DNA of 63,507 bases from an uncultured bacterium (GCA_903952435.1 CAJBFN010000003.1:1-63507), one strand, 5' to 3'. Numbered from the stretch's first letter, positions 22,708-32,648 are shown. Numbers and translations are program-made. The notes: generated from the letters alone by a model not told the origin.

Positions 22708-25224
22708 ATGCAAAATGTCCCAAGATTAATCGACCAATTTATTCCCGAAAATTACAAACTAGAGTTAGAGCTAGATCGCACCAAAAGATTATTTTTTGGA
22801 GCAGTTATAATTATCGGCGAAAAAAAATCAAAAAACATTATATTACATAGTAAAGACTTAATAATTGAATCTGTTTTTATTGATAATAAAAAATCTAATT
22901 TTACTTATGGAGACAACGATGAGCTTATTATCGATGCGGGTAAAAATGAAGTTGAAAAATGCCAAATAAAAATAAATTATAAGAGCAAAATTACCGACTC
23001 AATGCACGGCCTCTATCCATGCTATTACGAGCATAATGGTTTTAAAAAAGAGCTTTTAGCGACCCAATTTGAAAGTCACCATGCCAGGGAGGTTTTTCCT
23101 TGTATTGATGAGCCAGCCGCTAAAGCTACATTTGACCTAACCCTGTCAACTGAGGCTGAGGTCACAGTGCTCGGCAATATGCCAATCAAAAAACAAACCA
23201 AAAAAGACGAAAAACTAATCACAACTTTTGAGACAACACCAAAAATGAGTAGCTACTTATTAGCCTGGGTGGTTGGCGAGCTTCATAAAAAAACCGCCCA
23301 CACTAAAAGTGGCGTCGAAGTTAATATTTGGGCCACTCTAGCACAACCAAAAAACAGCCTAGACTTTGCACTAGATATTGCTACCCGATCAATCGATTTT
23401 TTTGATAATTATTTTGACACACCATATCCGCTAACAAAAGCCGACCACGTCGCCCTGCCTGATTTTTCATCAGGAGCAATGGAAAATTGGGGTCTAATCA
23501 CATACCGCGAAACAGCATTATTAGCAGACCCAAGTAAAACATCAATCTCAAGCAAACGATATATCGCCACAGTTATCGCTCACGAACTTAGCCATCAATG
23601 GTTTGGCAATCTAGTAACTATGCAATGGTGGAACGATTTGTGGCTAAATGAAAGTTTTGCGTCGCTAGTCGAATACGACGCAGTTGATAATTTAGAGCCA
23701 GACTGGAATTGCTGGTTAGATTTTGCAACTTTTGATAGCTTAATGGCATTAAAACGTGACAGTCTTGATGGCGTTCAGCCAGTCCAAACCGAAGTTCATC
23801 ACCCAGATGAGATCGGCTCACTATTTGACGGTGCTATCGTGTACTGTAAAGGCGCGCGCTTACTGCAAATGGTGCGCGAATATATCGGCGAAAGCGCTTT
23901 CCGTGAAGGCCTAAAAAAATATTTCAAAAAGTATGCCTACAAAAATACTGTAGCCAACGAATTATGGAAAGAACTAGACAAAGCCAGCGGCAAAGACGTA
24001 ACAAATCTAATGAATACCTGGATATCACAACCAGGATTTCCAGTTATCCATGCAAGCCTAAATGATAATGAATTAATTTTAAGACAAGAAAAACTATCCA
24101 GTAATCGCGATCAAGAAAACGCTATGTTATGGCCAATACCACTAAATTCGAACTGTAAAGAATTGCCAGATATACTAGGAACAAAGTCATTAACTAAAAA
24201 AATCAGCAATAAAAAACCCATAAGACTTAACATCGGCAGTTATTCTCATTTTATAACGCACTACGATGACAAGATGCTACACGCAATAATCCAAGAGTTG
24301 AAGTCTGGCAAGCTATCAACAATCGACAGACTACAGCTATTAAATGAACAATCACTTTTAGCGAATGCTGGAATAATAAGCTATGCCGGACTTATTCCGC
24401 TGCTTGAATCCTATAAAGATGAAACCGAGGAGCCGGTTTGGGATATAATTGCAATCACGATTGGCGAACTAAAGAAATTCGTTTATAACAACGAACTAGC
24501 CGAGAAAAAACTAAAAAATCTAGCTAAATCGCTGGCAGTAAAACAATACTCAAAGCTTGGACTGCACGGTAAAATAAATGAGCCAGAAACCGACAAAAAA
24601 TTAAGGCTCTTAATCCTAGGCCTGATGATATATTCAGAAGATAAAACCGTTATTTCAGATGTATTATCGGTATTTAACAACTCCAAAATAAATAAGCTTG
24701 ACCCAGACTTAAGAAGCTCGATAATATCAGCGGCCGTTTATCACACTGAAGATGAAAAAATATCAAAAGATTTAATTAAGACTTATAAAAAAACCTCGGT
24801 AGACCTAAAGCAAGACATTGTTTTTGGCTTAACTTCATCTAAAAATAGTAATTTTATAGATAGCCTATTAAAAATGATTAAAGATAAAGAAATAGTTAAG
24901 CCGCAAGACACTTTCAGATGGTTTGCCTATTTAATACGCAATAAATACGGCCGCGATCAAACCTGGGAATGGATGCAAGAAAATTGGAACTGGATAGAAG
25001 AAACGTTCGGCGGCGATAAAAGCTACGATGATTACCCAAAATATGCAGCCAGCTCATTGATGACGCAAAAACAACTCGACGAATATAAAAAGTTCTTTAA
25101 ACCATTAAAGTCAAACCCGGCGCTAACGCGAGCTATCAATATGGGAATAAATGAAATCACAAACCGAGTCAACCTAATCAATAAAGATGGCGATTTAGTT
25201 ATTAAAAAATTGCTAGACCTCTAA
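22708..25224 (+). CDS. pepN: M1-family aminopeptidase (aminopeptidase N type)
   Basis: 838 residues. It removes N-terminal amino acids from peptides in the cytoplasm, feeding an auxotroph. Substrate-recognition SGAMENWG near 257 and zinc site HELSHQWFGN with the third ligand in LWLNESFASLVEY near 295-325 are intact; a C-terminal ERAP1-like helical domain follows (about 520-838). The start MQNVPRL was chosen over an upstream ATG because a -10 lies seven bases before it. It overlaps the 3' end of rnhB-yraN by 12 bases on the opposite strand. Confidence 0.93.
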   Translation: MQNVPRLIDQFIPENYKLELELDRTKRLFFGAVIIIGEKKSKNIILHSKDLIIESVFIDNKKSNFTYGDNDELIIDAGKNEVEKCQIKINYKSKITDSMHGLYPCYYEHNGFKKELLATQFESHHAREVFPCIDEPAAKATFDLTLSTEAEVTVLGNMPIKKQTKKDEKLITTFETTPKMSSYLLAWVVGELHKKTAHTKSGVEVNIWATLAQPKNSLDFALDIATRSIDFFDNYFDTPYPLTKADHVALPDFSSGAMENWGLITYRETALLADPSKTSISSKRYIATVIAHELSHQWFGNLVTMQWWNDLWLNESFASLVEYDAVDNLEPDWNCWLDFATFDSLMALKRDSLDGVQPVQTEVHHPDEIGSLFDGAIVYCKGARLLQMVREYIGESAFREGLKKYFKKYAYKNTVANELWKELDKASGKDVTNLMNTWISQPGFPVIHASLNDNELILRQEKLSSNRDQENAMLWPIPLNSNCKELPDILGTKSLTKKISNKKPIRLNIGSYSHFITHYDDKMLHAIIQELKSGKLSTIDRLQLLNEQSLLANAGIISYAGLIPLLESYKDETEEPVWDIIAITIGELKKFVYNNELAEKKLKNLAKSLAVKQYSKLGLHGKINEPETDKKLRLLILGLMIYSEDKTVISDVLSVFNNSKINKLDPDLRSSIISAAVYHTEDEKISKDLIKTYKKTSVDLKQDIVFGLTSSKNSNFIDSLLKMIKDKEIVKPQDTFRWFAYLIRNKYGRDQTWEWMQENWNWIEETFGGDKSYDDYPKYAASSLMTQKQLDEYKKFFKPLKSNPALTRAINMGINEITNRVNLINKDGDLVIKKLLDL

Positions 25225-26121
25225 AAAATCGTCAATTTTTGGCGGCTGGCCGCTGACCGATGCTACTGATAGACGCAAGTTCGTATTAGTTATTTTGTTA
25301 TTCAAGGCATAAAAATTAGCCGCAAATTTCATCTGGTTTAACTTTTTGCTAGTTATGGCATCAAGCCCGCCGCCCTGATTAGCATTCTTGCGGTATTTTA
25401 CCTCTGTAAAGTAAATTATGTCCTTAAGTTTTGAAACTATATCAATTTCACAATATTTCGTCTTCCAATTTCGATTTAGTATTTTATGTTTTTGCTTCAT
25501 TAAATAATCAGCCACCACATCTTCAGCATTATCACCTATTTGCTTGGTCGTAGTCGGTTTCTGATATTTTTTAAGCGGGGCAAAAGACAAGCGATGCAGC
25601 GGCGTGACGCCTAATTTATCAATTGCCGTGCTGTGAACGGCTGTGCCATAACCGACATGACTTTCAAATCTGTAGCCTGGATGTTTTTTATCCTGGCTGG
25701 CCATAAAATTATCACGCGCCACTTTTGCAACAATAGAAGCCGCCGAAACGCTTGGAATTAACAGGTCGGCCTTTTTCATAGTCGTCACAAATTTACCCTT
25801 GCTGGTATCTTTCAAAAAATTAATCGTGCCGTCAATAATAATTTCATGATATGGCGTTTTTATCTGCTGCACTGCTAGTTTTGTAGCTAAAACTAACGCT
25901 GCCGACAAGCCAATTTTGTCAATTTCCGACGCCTTGACCCAACCCAAGCCAATACCGGCGGCTTTTTCGCGAATCTCAATATCTAATTTATCGCGCTGTT
26001 TTTTGGTAAGTTTTTTACTGTCAGTTAAACCTTCAATATTAGCGCCGCCCAAAACAACCGCCCCAACCACCAACGGCCCAGCCCAAGACCCGCGCCCAAC
26101 TTCATCAATACCAAGTATCAT
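25213..26121 (-). CDS. rnhB: Ribonuclease HII fused to a YraN (UPF0102) nuclease-like domain
   Basis: 302 residues in two parts. Residues 1-190 are RNase HII, which removes ribonucleotides and RNA-DNA hybrids: GIDEVGRGSWAGPL carries the DE pair, DSKKLT and the later VSAASIVAKVARD are conserved. Residues about 195-302 are a YraN/UPF0102 restriction-fold domain (GDNAEDVVADYL, CEIDIVSKLKDIIYFTEVKYR). The two are neighbours in many bacteria; here they are one polypeptide. An extended -10 TGT-TATGAT ends six bases before the ATG. Confidence 0.93.
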   Translation of the reverse strand: MILGIDEVGRGSWAGPLVVGAVVLGGANIEGLTDSKKLTKKQRDKLDIEIREKAAGIGLGWVKASEIDKIGLSAALVLATKLAVQQIKTPYHEIIIDGTINFLKDTSKGKFVTTMKKADLLIPSVSAASIVAKVARDNFMASQDKKHPGYRFESHVGYGTAVHSTAIDKLGVTPLHRLSFAPLKKYQKPTTTKQIGDNAEDVVADYLMKQKHKILNRNWKTKYCEIDIVSKLKDIIYFTEVKYRKNANQGGGLDAITSKKLNQMKFAANFYALNNKITNTNLRLSVASVSGQPPKIDDFLEV

Positions 26122-26127
26122 TACCCT

Positions 26128-26133
26128 ATCATA
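26128..26133 (-). promoter_or_regulatory. Extended -10 for a leaderless rnhB mRNA
   Basis: TGT-TATGAT, six bases before the ATG, placed directly after the T tract of the rplS terminator. Confidence 0.6.
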
Positions 26134-26134
26134 A

Positions 26135-26160
26135 CAAAAATCACCCTTTCGGGTGATTTA
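26135..26160 (-). terminator. Intrinsic terminator of rplS
   Basis: AATCACCC-GAAA-GGGTGATT followed by TTTG on the minus strand, 17 bases past the rplS stop. Confidence 0.85.
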
Positions 26161-26177
26161 TGATAATAAATTAAATA

Positions 26178-26711
26178 TTATTGTTGTTCGGCGTGCCTGG
26201 CTTCAACTTCGGCTTGTTTAGCCAAAAGTTCAGCTTCGGCAGCAGCTTTTTCAGCAGCCTTAGCTTCGGCTTCAAGATGTTTTTCCTCTTTAATTCGAGC
26301 TTCTTCGGCTTCTGCGACTTCAGCGGCTTCGTCGCTAACATCATTGACAGCTTCACGGTTAAAGTTTTGGTTCTTTAAGCGAGCACCCTTACCGCTACGA
26401 TCACGTAGGAAGCTTAGGAAATTACGGCGAACTTTTGATCGGCGTACAATTTCAATCTTTTCAACTAATGGGCTGTGAATCAAAAAGCTTTTTTCAACAC
26501 CAACACCACTAGCGACTTTACGGACAGTAATGCGTGAAGTGTGAGAATTTTTGCGATCAGTACGGATAACAGTACCTTCAAAAATCTGAATACGTTCTTT
26601 GCTACCTTCTTTAATTTTTTGGTAAACTTTAACAACGTCACCACTGCGAGCAGCGACAACACTAGGTTTTTTCTGGGCTTCATTAACTTTTTTGATCAAT
26701 TCAAAACTCAT
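26178..26711 (-). CDS. rplS: Ribosomal protein bL19 with long Ala/Glu-rich tail
   Basis: 177 residues; ordinary bL19 is about 115. Residues 1-115 are the conserved protein (GDVVKVYQKIKEGSKERIQIFEG, GVGVEKSFLIHSPLVEKIEI, RSKVRRNFLSFLRDRSGKGARL). Residues about 125-177 form an Ala/Glu/Lys-rich helical tail (EAEEARIKEEKHLEAEAKAA...) not in standard bL19. It sits at the subunit interface of the 50S. An extended -10 TGT-TATAGT lies about 50 bases upstream. Monocistronic. Confidence 0.95.
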   Translation of the reverse strand: MSFELIKKVNEAQKKPSVVAARSGDVVKVYQKIKEGSKERIQIFEGTVIRTDRKNSHTSRITVRKVASGVGVEKSFLIHSPLVEKIEIVRRSKVRRNFLSFLRDRSGKGARLKNQNFNREAVNDVSDEAAEVAEAEEARIKEEKHLEAEAKAAEKAAAEAELLAKQAEVEARHAEQQ

Positions 26712-26794
26712 TTTATACTCACTTTTTACAATTTAATAAATACAATCAGCTACTGACTATAACATATCATCTGATAAATTAAAAGGGTTAAAGC

Positions 26795-28417
26795 CTAAAT
26801 TACCTGATTTATCTCATCAAGAGTGGTCTCGCCACGAAGTACAGCCAAAACACCTTGTTCCATCAAAGTCACCATACCACCTTTTCGAGCAGTCTGTTCA
26901 ATGATTTCCGAATGAATACTGGCCTCGTCGCCACGCAAGAAGGCCTGTATAGCCTCTGTGACCACCATCTGCTCCATTATGATAATTCGGCCTTTAAAAC
27001 CAAACGGCGATGCCTCACTAGGCACTGATCGGTATAATTTAAAGTTATCTAGATCTGGTTTTGTAATATGCGCTGGCAAATCTTTTAGCGCATTTTTTAC
27101 CCATTGCTTAGTTGCTTCGTCCGGCTCATATTCTTGTTTTGTCGTATCATCCAAACGACGGACTAACCTTTGCGCGATAACCATACGGATTGCTGAACTA
27201 AAGATTGGATTTACGCCAATTAAATCGATCATACGGCTAAAGGCAGCCGAGGTTGAATTGGCGTGAAAGCTAGATAAGACCAAATGTCCAGTTATTGACG
27301 CCTGAATAGAAGTCCTGGCAGTATCAGCATCTCGAATCTCACCAATCATAACGACATCTGGGTCAAGGCGCAACACCGAACGCAAACCATCAGCAAAACT
27401 TTGACCACTGGTTGTATCAATTGGGATTTGAGTAATACCTGTAATTCCGTATTCTATTGGATCTTCTAGTGTAATAATTTTTCGTTCAGTCGAGTTCAAA
27501 GCGTTTATGATGCTGTAAAGCGTAGTCGATTTACCGCTACCAGTCGGACCAACCATTAAGACCATTCCGCGCGGATGCTTAATGACCTCTTCCAGTTCCG
27601 CCCTTTCGGTCGAGGCAATCCCCAGCCTATCCAAATTCAACATTGATTCATCGAAATTAAATAAACGCAAAACCGCATCTTGCCCATACATCGTCGGCAT
27701 AGTTTCAACACGAATATTTAACAAGTGCGTTGCGCCGCCTTTTGTAATTTCTTTTTGGATATGCCCCGATTGAGAATCTTTGGCCGCAGTTGAAATATTA
27801 GCTCGCGAGGCCAAAGCGCCCAAAATTATCCTATATCGATCATTATCTAAATCCGCGACTAGGTGCAAGACACCGTCAATTCGCATCCTAACTCGCATAT
27901 GAGTTCTCTGATTCTCGATATGAATATCACTAGCACCCAACCTATCGGCCTGATCAATTAAATAATCAAAAACCTCATCACTACCAACTGAGTTTAAGGT
28001 TTTACTGACTTCAGCAATAGTGTCACTATCACCCTCTTTGGCGATTGTAATATCGTCATGAACAACCTTAACGACCGGATCGTATCTATCCATTAATTGG
28101 CGATAACCGCTGTTACTGATCAGGAAAAATTTAGCCGTTTTGCCAGTATCGCTGTATTGTTTTACTAAATCACGGATAAAAGATTGTGGCGTTTGTGTGG
28201 TAGCGGCAAATTGCCAAGTTTGATTTTCTTGATTAACAACTAATGGAACTAACCGATTTTGATGCATGGTTGGGATGTCAAGAACATCCTTGACTAAAGG
28301 AATAGTCTGTTCAAATTGTCGCGCATCAATATAAGTCAGCCCTAAAATCGACGCCCTTTGCATCGTAGATTGTTCGTCTTGCTCGCGACGATTCTGCTGA
28401 ATCTTATCTTCGTCCAT
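26795..28417 (-). CDS. pilB: Type IV pilus assembly ATPase, PilB/GspE family
   Basis: 540 residues. A polar N-terminal domain (about 1-150) precedes the secretion ATPase core with Walker A GPTGSGKST near 288, the Asp box, Walker B-type GEIRDADTA near 352 and the His box SSFHANSTSAAF near 373. The zinc-binding tetracysteine insert of classical PilB is not seen. It powers pilin polymerisation and pairs with the prepilin-like gene at 40-41 kb. TATAGT lies eight bases before the ATG, and the gene diverges from trmH-like. Confidence 0.93.
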   Translation of the reverse strand: MDEDKIQQNRREQDEQSTMQRASILGLTYIDARQFEQTIPLVKDVLDIPTMHQNRLVPLVVNQENQTWQFAATTQTPQSFIRDLVKQYSDTGKTAKFFLISNSGYRQLMDRYDPVVKVVHDDITIAKEGDSDTIAEVSKTLNSVGSDEVFDYLIDQADRLGASDIHIENQRTHMRVRMRIDGVLHLVADLDNDRYRIILGALASRANISTAAKDSQSGHIQKEITKGGATHLLNIRVETMPTMYGQDAVLRLFNFDESMLNLDRLGIASTERAELEEVIKHPRGMVLMVGPTGSGKSTTLYSIINALNSTERKIITLEDPIEYGITGITQIPIDTTSGQSFADGLRSVLRLDPDVVMIGEIRDADTARTSIQASITGHLVLSSFHANSTSAAFSRMIDLIGVNPIFSSAIRMVIAQRLVRRLDDTTKQEYEPDEATKQWVKNALKDLPAHITKPDLDNFKLYRSVPSEASPFGFKGRIIIMEQMVVTEAIQAFLRGDEASIHSEIIEQTARKGGMVTLMEQGVLAVLRGETTLDEINQVI

Positions 28418-28425
28418 TAACTATA

Positions 28426-28431
28426 ACTATA
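28426..28431 (-). promoter_or_regulatory. -10 box for a leaderless pilB mRNA
   Basis: TATAGT, eight bases before the pilB ATG, in the 60-base divergent gap. Confidence 0.55.
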
Positions 28432-28465
28432 CCAAACTGCTTGTGTTTTTTATAGAGCAGAGTGT

Positions 28466-28471
28466 TAAAAT
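28466..28471 (+). promoter_or_regulatory. Extended -10 for a leaderless SpoU-family mRNA
   Basis: TGT-TAAAAT six bases before the second ATG (28478); no SD. Confidence 0.55.
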
Positions 28472-28477
28472 AAGATG

Positions 28478-28963
28478 ATGCCAGAAATTATTGTTATTGC
28501 CCATAATATACGCTCGACTCATAATATTGGGTCTATTTTTCGTACCTGTGAGGGTTTTGGAGTATCAAAAATCATAGTTAGCGGCTACAGCCCGTACCCA
28601 AAATTACTAGTCGACGACCGATTGCCTCACTTATCCGAAAAACTAACAGGCCAAATTCATAAAACTGCCCTTGGCGCCGAAACAATGGTACCGTTTGAAT
28701 ACCAAGAACTGCCAGATTTTAAGTCGCTAAAAAAACAAGGTTATATAATTGTCGGTTTAGAGCAAAACGAGCGCAGCATATCCTTAAAAGATTACAAAAG
28801 ACCAGATAAAATCGTCCTTTTGCTTGGCGAAGAAGTCTTTGGCATCACTAATGAAATGATCGATGAATGTGATGACTTAATCGAAATCCCAATGCACGGA
28901 AAAAAAGAGTCATTTAATGTCAGTGTTGCAGCCGGAATCGCACTTTACGCCTTAACTACTTAA
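28478..28963 (+). CDS. Small SpoU-family RNA 2'-O-methyltransferase
   Basis: About 161 residues, the minimal SPOUT fold: HNIRSTHNIGSIFRTCEGFG near 9, VLLLGEEVFGITNEMI near 109, FNVSVAAGIALYAL near the end. The size and lack of an N-terminal domain resemble TrmL-type tRNA methylases, but the target is not determined. The first of two adjacent ATGs (28475) is only three bases from the -10, so the second was chosen. It overlaps the 3' end of dnaE by eight bases on the opposite strand. Confidence 0.88.
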   Translation: MPEIIVIAHNIRSTHNIGSIFRTCEGFGVSKIIVSGYSPYPKLLVDDRLPHLSEKLTGQIHKTALGAETMVPFEYQELPDFKSLKKQGYIIVGLEQNERSISLKDYKRPDKIVLLLGEEVFGITNEMIDECDDLIEIPMHGKKESFNVSVAAGIALYALTT

Positions 28964-31900
28964 GAACTACGCTGGCTTCGCCCAAAATCTTGCCTAATTT
29001 TTCAACCAAAATATTACTTATATCAACCCTGAATGGTAATTTTATAGCAGATTTTTTATCTTCACCCAGTACTAAAACAACATCAGACAGACCGATATAA
29101 TCACCGCAAACTTGTTTTAAGGACACTAACGCATCACGATCATCCGGGTCCTTGACATGAATATATAATTTTCTATCGTCTTTTTGCTCTATTTTTATAG
29201 GTGTTGATACAGACGGCGCCGATGCAGCCTTTGTTGGTTGATGCTTTCTAAACGTTTTAACACCACCAGCACTTACCTTTGGTTTGTCCATTTTTCGGCC
29301 AGTGCTTTCATAATTATCCAATTCACCATCACTTACAAATTGAATTTCATCAGCAATAATTTTAGCCTCTGTGCCTAAATTACCATCACGGTCCCGAGCG
29401 CTAATCTTGCCGCTAGCCCTAATAACAGCATCTTGAACTAATTTTGCACCAACTTGCTCAAATAAATTCGGAAAAACAATCACTTCTCCATCACCGGTTT
29501 TATCCTCTAGACCGACAAATGCCATTTTGGACCCGCTTTTTGTAATAATAGTCCTGACGGTTGAAATCAAACCACCAACAGTAGCTTTTTTTCCATCAAC
29601 ATCTGGTTTTATCTGAGACAGCGATATTGTTTGTTCTTCAAAATATTTATCGTAACTATCAAGTGGATGAGCACTAATATACAGCCCCATCAATTCGCGC
29701 TCCCAGGCCAATCTTTCCTTGTTTGTGTGTTTTACGGGCGCAGTCTGCAAAACTAATGTCGGCTGAATACTAGAACCGCCGCCAATTAAACTACCAAATA
29801 AATCAGTTTGGCCACTTAAAGCTTCTTTTTGAAGTTTGCTAGCAAAAGCCTGGACAGTTTCAAGATTAAACAGCAAATCAGATCGATCACCTAAACTATC
29901 AAAGCCACCTGATTTTATTAATGAGTCCCAGGCTTTTTTGTTAAACTTATTAACCGTAACTCGTTTGGCAAAATCCTCGATACTAGTAAATTTGCCTTCT
30001 TTTCTGGCTCGAAGCACTTCTTCAACAGCGCCAGTTCCGACACCCTTCACGGCTGCCATACCAAAACGAATTTCTTTTTTATCAGGCACAACAGCAAATT
30101 CGACGAATCCTTCGTTTACATCCGGTGGCATGACAGATATGCCCATTTTTTTACACTCATTAATTTCTATCGCTAAACGATCGATATCATCCTGGTCGCT
30201 AGTCATTAACGCCGCCATAAAAGCCTCGGGATAATGCGCCTTTAGATAAGCCGTCCAGTAAGCAATCAAGGCATAGCAAGCAGCATGAGATTTATTAAAA
30301 CAGTAATTAGCGAATTCCTCTAATTGACCCCAAAACTTTTCGGCTAGTGCTGGATCAGCGCCGCTAAACTTCACCGCACCTGTAACGAAATCTTCTTTTA
30401 CTTTGCGCATTAAATCAATCTTTTTCTTACCGACAGCTTTTCGAAGCGTATCAGCTTGACCGCCAGTAAAGCCAGCAAAATCTTTCGATATCTGCATAAA
30501 TTGTTCTTGATAAACCAAAATACCATAAGTCTGCTTCAATGCAGCTTCAAATTTAGGGTGCAAATAAGTTATTGCTTCCTGGCCATGTTTTCGCTTAATA
30601 AAACTGTCAATAAATTGCATTGGACCAGGTCGATAAAGCGCCACCATAGCAATAATATCGTCAAATGCCGTCGGTTTAAGCTCGCGCAAATAGCGCTTCA
30701 TACCGGCCGATTCTAACTGAAATACACCCGTCGTATCACCGTGTTGTAATAATTCGTAGGTAGCGGTATCGTCCAGTGGCAAGCTGTCTAAATCTATCTT
30801 TACACCATTAACCTTTTTGATAATACGAAGGGCATTATTAATCGTCGTAAGGTTTGATAAACCTAAAAAGTCCATCTTCAAAAGCCCCAACTCTTCAACC
30901 GGACCCATCGGATACTGAGTGGCCACTACACCCTTTTGAGCCATTTCAAGCGGAACATATTTAACGATATCGTCAGGCGCAATCACAACACCGGCCGCAT
31001 GAACACCATGAGATCTAATAGTACCTTCTAGCTGAATCGCAAAATCAAAAACCATCTTTGCAGTCGGATTGGTCTCGTACTCATGTTTGAGATCGGCATC
31101 ATTTTGAACGCTATCTTTTAGGCTGATATGTCGGCCCTGAACTGGCGGTGGTATCATTTTAGACAATCTGTTAGCCTCGGTATAAGGAACCTGCATAACC
31201 CTAGCTACATCACGAACCGCAGCTCTAGCCGCCATCTTGCCGAATGTAACAATATTAGCAACCCGTCCAGCGCCGTATTTTTCAGTACAATGGGCAATTA
31301 CCTCATCACGACGCGTATCCTGAATATCAATATCAACATCGGGCATACTGATACGATCAGGGTTAAGGAAGCGCTCGAACAGTAGGTCGTATTTTAATGG
31401 ATCAAGTTCGGTTATTCTTAAGGCATATGCCAAAATCGAGCCAGCCGCGCTACCTCGACCAGGACCAAATATAATACCTTGATCTTTACCCCAATTAATA
31501 AAATCTTGAACAATCAAAAAATATCCGTTAAATCCCATTCCTTCGACAACACCAAGCTCATATTCAGCCCGTTTTAATACATTTTCAGGAACATACTTTT
31601 TAGCCTCATCAATTGCCATCTCGAACACATCTGACCTTTTCAAACCACCATAACGCCAAGCTAAGCCACGCCAGACCAAATTGTCTAATAGTTCTTTTTC
31701 GCTTTCCCCGTTTGGAGTTGGAAACTTTGGGATCAAAATTCCACCAAGATCGAGCTTAACATCACAACGATCAGCAATAACTTTTGTGTTAGTTATTGAC
31801 TGAGGATGCGATTCACCCCAGTGCTTGATAATATCATTAGGGTCAGTCACATGCAGGTCAAAATCTTTAAAACTCATTCGCTTTTCATCACTCAAATATG

Positions 31901-32648
31901 CACCAGTACCAACACACAACAAAATTTCATGAGCATTTTGGTCTTCGTGTAATAAATAATGGCCGTCGTTGCTAACAATCAAAGGTATATCTAATTCTTC
32001 TGACATTTTTGCCAGCTCTTTATTAATCTTAGTCTGCACAGCCCAGGCATTTGGGTTATCGGGGTGTCCGTGATCTTGCATTTCAAGATAATAACGATCA
32101 CCAAATAAATTTTTATACCATAATGCAACTTTTTTAGCTTCCTCTAAATTTCCGTTGGTTATATGCTCGCTAACCTCCCCGCCAGCACAACCAGAAAGTA
32201 TTATCAGACCCTCATTATATTGCTCTAATATTTCACGATCGATTCTGGGCTTATAATACATTCCTTCTAGATTAGCCAATGTGCTAAGCTGCATCAAATT
32301 CTGATAACCCTTGTTATTCATAGCCAGCACAGTTAAATGATAACGAGCCCTGTCTTTTGCCGGGTCACGATCATGTCTGGTTCTAGCTGCAACATAAACT
32401 TCCAATCCGATAATAGGCTTAATTTCAGCCTCAATTGCAGCCTTGTAAAATTCAATCACACCCGACATAGTCCCGTGATCAGTTATTGCCACAGCTTCCA
32501 TACCATAATCTTTGACCTTACTCACAAGTGCCGGAATTTTTGTAAGGCCATCTAAGAGACTGTGGTGTGTGTGATTATGTAAGTGAACGTAATCAGATGG
32601 TTTTAGCTGAGCCTGAGCGTCAGCCGCCGTGCTTGATTTAACCCCCAT
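28956..32648 (-). CDS. dnaE: DNA polymerase III alpha subunit with intact PHP site
   Basis: 1230 residues, the replicative polymerase. An N-terminal PHP domain (about 20-290) keeps the metal ligands: HLHNH (22-26), D33, DH in ITDHG (57-58), E83, H104, then Cys in LSGCAGG and Asp/His in NDGHYL. The palm has the catalytic PDVDIDIQ. A tandem HhH and OB-fold region closes the protein (about 1010-1160). The intact PHP site implies built-in 3'-5' proofreading, as in Thermus and mycobacteria. TATACT lies ten bases before the ATG, inside a terminator stem. Confidence 0.96.
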   Translation of the reverse strand: MGVKSSTAADAQAQLKPSDYVHLHNHTHHSLLDGLTKIPALVSKVKDYGMEAVAITDHGTMSGVIEFYKAAIEAEIKPIIGLEVYVAARTRHDRDPAKDRARYHLTVLAMNNKGYQNLMQLSTLANLEGMYYKPRIDREILEQYNEGLIILSGCAGGEVSEHITNGNLEEAKKVALWYKNLFGDRYYLEMQDHGHPDNPNAWAVQTKINKELAKMSEELDIPLIVSNDGHYLLHEDQNAHEILLCVGTGAYLSDEKRMSFKDFDLHVTDPNDIIKHWGESHPQSITNTKVIADRCDVKLDLGGILIPKFPTPNGESEKELLDNLVWRGLAWRYGGLKRSDVFEMAIDEAKKYVPENVLKRAEYELGVVEGMGFNGYFLIVQDFINWGKDQGIIFGPGRGSAAGSILAYALRITELDPLKYDLLFERFLNPDRISMPDVDIDIQDTRRDEVIAHCTEKYGAGRVANIVTFGKMAARAAVRDVARVMQVPYTEANRLSKMIPPPVQGRHISLKDSVQNDADLKHEYETNPTAKMVFDFAIQLEGTIRSHGVHAAGVVIAPDDIVKYVPLEMAQKGVVATQYPMGPVEELGLLKMDFLGLSNLTTINNALRIIKKVNGVKIDLDSLPLDDTATYELLQHGDTTGVFQLESAGMKRYLRELKPTAFDDIIAMVALYRPGPMQFIDSFIKRKHGQEAITYLHPKFEAALKQTYGILVYQEQFMQISKDFAGFTGGQADTLRKAVGKKKIDLMRKVKEDFVTGAVKFSGADPALAEKFWGQLEEFANYCFNKSHAACYALIAYWTAYLKAHYPEAFMAALMTSDQDDIDRLAIEINECKKMGISVMPPDVNEGFVEFAVVPDKKEIRFGMAAVKGVGTGAVEEVLRARKEGKFTSIEDFAKRVTVNKFNKKAWDSLIKSGGFDSLGDRSDLLFNLETVQAFASKLQKEALSGQTDLFGSLIGGGSSIQPTLVLQTAPVKHTNKERLAWERELMGLYISAHPLDSYDKYFEEQTISLSQIKPDVDGKKATVGGLISTVRTIITKSGSKMAFVGLEDKTGDGEVIVFPNLFEQVGAKLVQDAVIRASGKISARDRDGNLGTEAKIIADEIQFVSDGELDNYESTGRKMDKPKVSAGGVKTFRKHQPTKAASAPSVSTPIKIEQKDDRKLYIHVKDPDDRDALVSLKQVCGDYIGLSDVVLVLGEDKKSAIKLPFRVDISNILVEKLGKILGEASVVLK

